Positions 63,939 to 64,000 of a stretch of 64,000 bases of DNA are shown here, piece after piece; the stretch's first letter is position 1, and each line of letters begins with the position of its first letter. A program made the translations under genes and the position numbers. Source of the stretch: Rhodococcus sp. AW25M09. Lineage in GTDB: Bacteria; Actinomycetota; Actinomycetes; Mycobacteriales; Mycobacteriaceae. The DNA lies in the NCBI RefSeq assembly GCF_000333955.1, contig NZ_CAPS01000056.1:1-64000 (forward strand), written 5' to 3'. The notes below the pieces were generated by a model. It saw nothing but the letters and a program-made list of their open reading frames with translations, had not been told where the DNA came from and ran no database searches.

Positions 63939-64000
63939 ATGGTTGACGCACCCACTTCGCTCGTTCGATCCACCACCGAGGCCGGCGCCGAGGTTGCCGT
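63939..64000 (+). CDS. Start of an unidentified gene, 3' truncated by window edge
   Basis: An ATG at 63939 opens a frame of 20 codons to the window end, reading MVDAPTSLVRSTTEAGAEVA. CACTAT seven bases before it resembles the leaderless -10 pattern; an in-frame ATG at 63930 is an alternative. It is divergent from the acyl-CoA dehydrogenase gene. Too short to name. Confidence 0.5.
   Translation, partial: MVDAPTSLVRSTTEAGAEVA

Overview
The window is a gene-dense, high-GC actinobacterial chromosome segment. About 65 protein genes fill nearly all of it and no gap reaches 300 bases. Gene order follows, from memory, the Mycobacterium tuberculosis Rv1201c-Rv1250 neighbourhood: dapD, dapE, LOG, fadD6, folP2, gpgS, DivIVA-like, tag, DUF3117, glgA/glgC, O-methyltransferase, sigE-rseA-htrA-tatB, mrp, transglycosylase, DUF1003, MgtE/CBS, lpqY-sugABC, corA, lpqZ-like, SDR, kgd. 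That order, the HNH/DUF222 gene, the trehalose importer and the fused 2-oxoglutarate decarboxylase point to a mycolic-acid actinobacterium, most likely Rhodococcus or a close Nocardiaceae relative. I see no insertion sequence, prophage, CRISPR array, tRNA or rRNA.

Layout. 1-0.8 kb: end of an HNH endonuclease-like gene. 0.8-5.6 kb: diaminopimelate genes dapD and dapE, a secreted beta-propeller protein and two overlapping LOG proteins. 5.7-14.7 kb: fadD6, folP2-like, gpgS (methylglucose lipopolysaccharide), a DivIVA-like protein, DNA glycosylase tag, DUF3117, an RlmA-type rRNA methyltransferase, divergent glgA and glgC, and an O-methyltransferase. 14.9-18 kb: the envelope-stress cluster sigE-rseA-htrA-tatB. 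18.2-23.8 kb: mrp, a murein transglycosylase, DUF1003, an MgtE-N/CBS protein, a CitE-like lyase and a stress protein. 24-28.3 kb: trehalose importer lpqY-sugABC. 28.3-37.7 kb: an MFS exporter, ParB-fold protein, metallophosphoesterase, SUFU-domain protein, a lipase-fold protein without the usual serine, corA, a PHP-MarC operon and malic enzyme. 37.7-42.3 kb: an OpuB-type osmolyte importer with a divergent orphan binding protein. 42.2-46.4 kb: a flavin monooxygenase-SDR-hydrolase operon with a divergent TetR regulator. 46.5-64 kb: kgd, a fused ABC exporter, an ABC-2 transporter pair, an LLM oxidoreductase, a glutathionyl-hydroquinone-reductase homologue, a GNAT protein, a cold-shock protein, PadR-MFS and an acyl-CoA dehydrogenase.

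Regulatory structure is the most interesting part. Five of the ten convergent gene junctions carry members of two long palindrome families: core GAACTTCGTA (family A) or AATGGACCATT (family B). One family A palindrome also encodes the last codons and stop of a transporter gene. At least twelve genes have a TANNNT box exactly 6-7 bases before the start codon, as expected for leaderless transcripts. A 19-bp-arm operator sits between two such boxes at the monooxygenase/TetR pair. All functional statements rest on reading translated sequence and recalling families; no database search was run.
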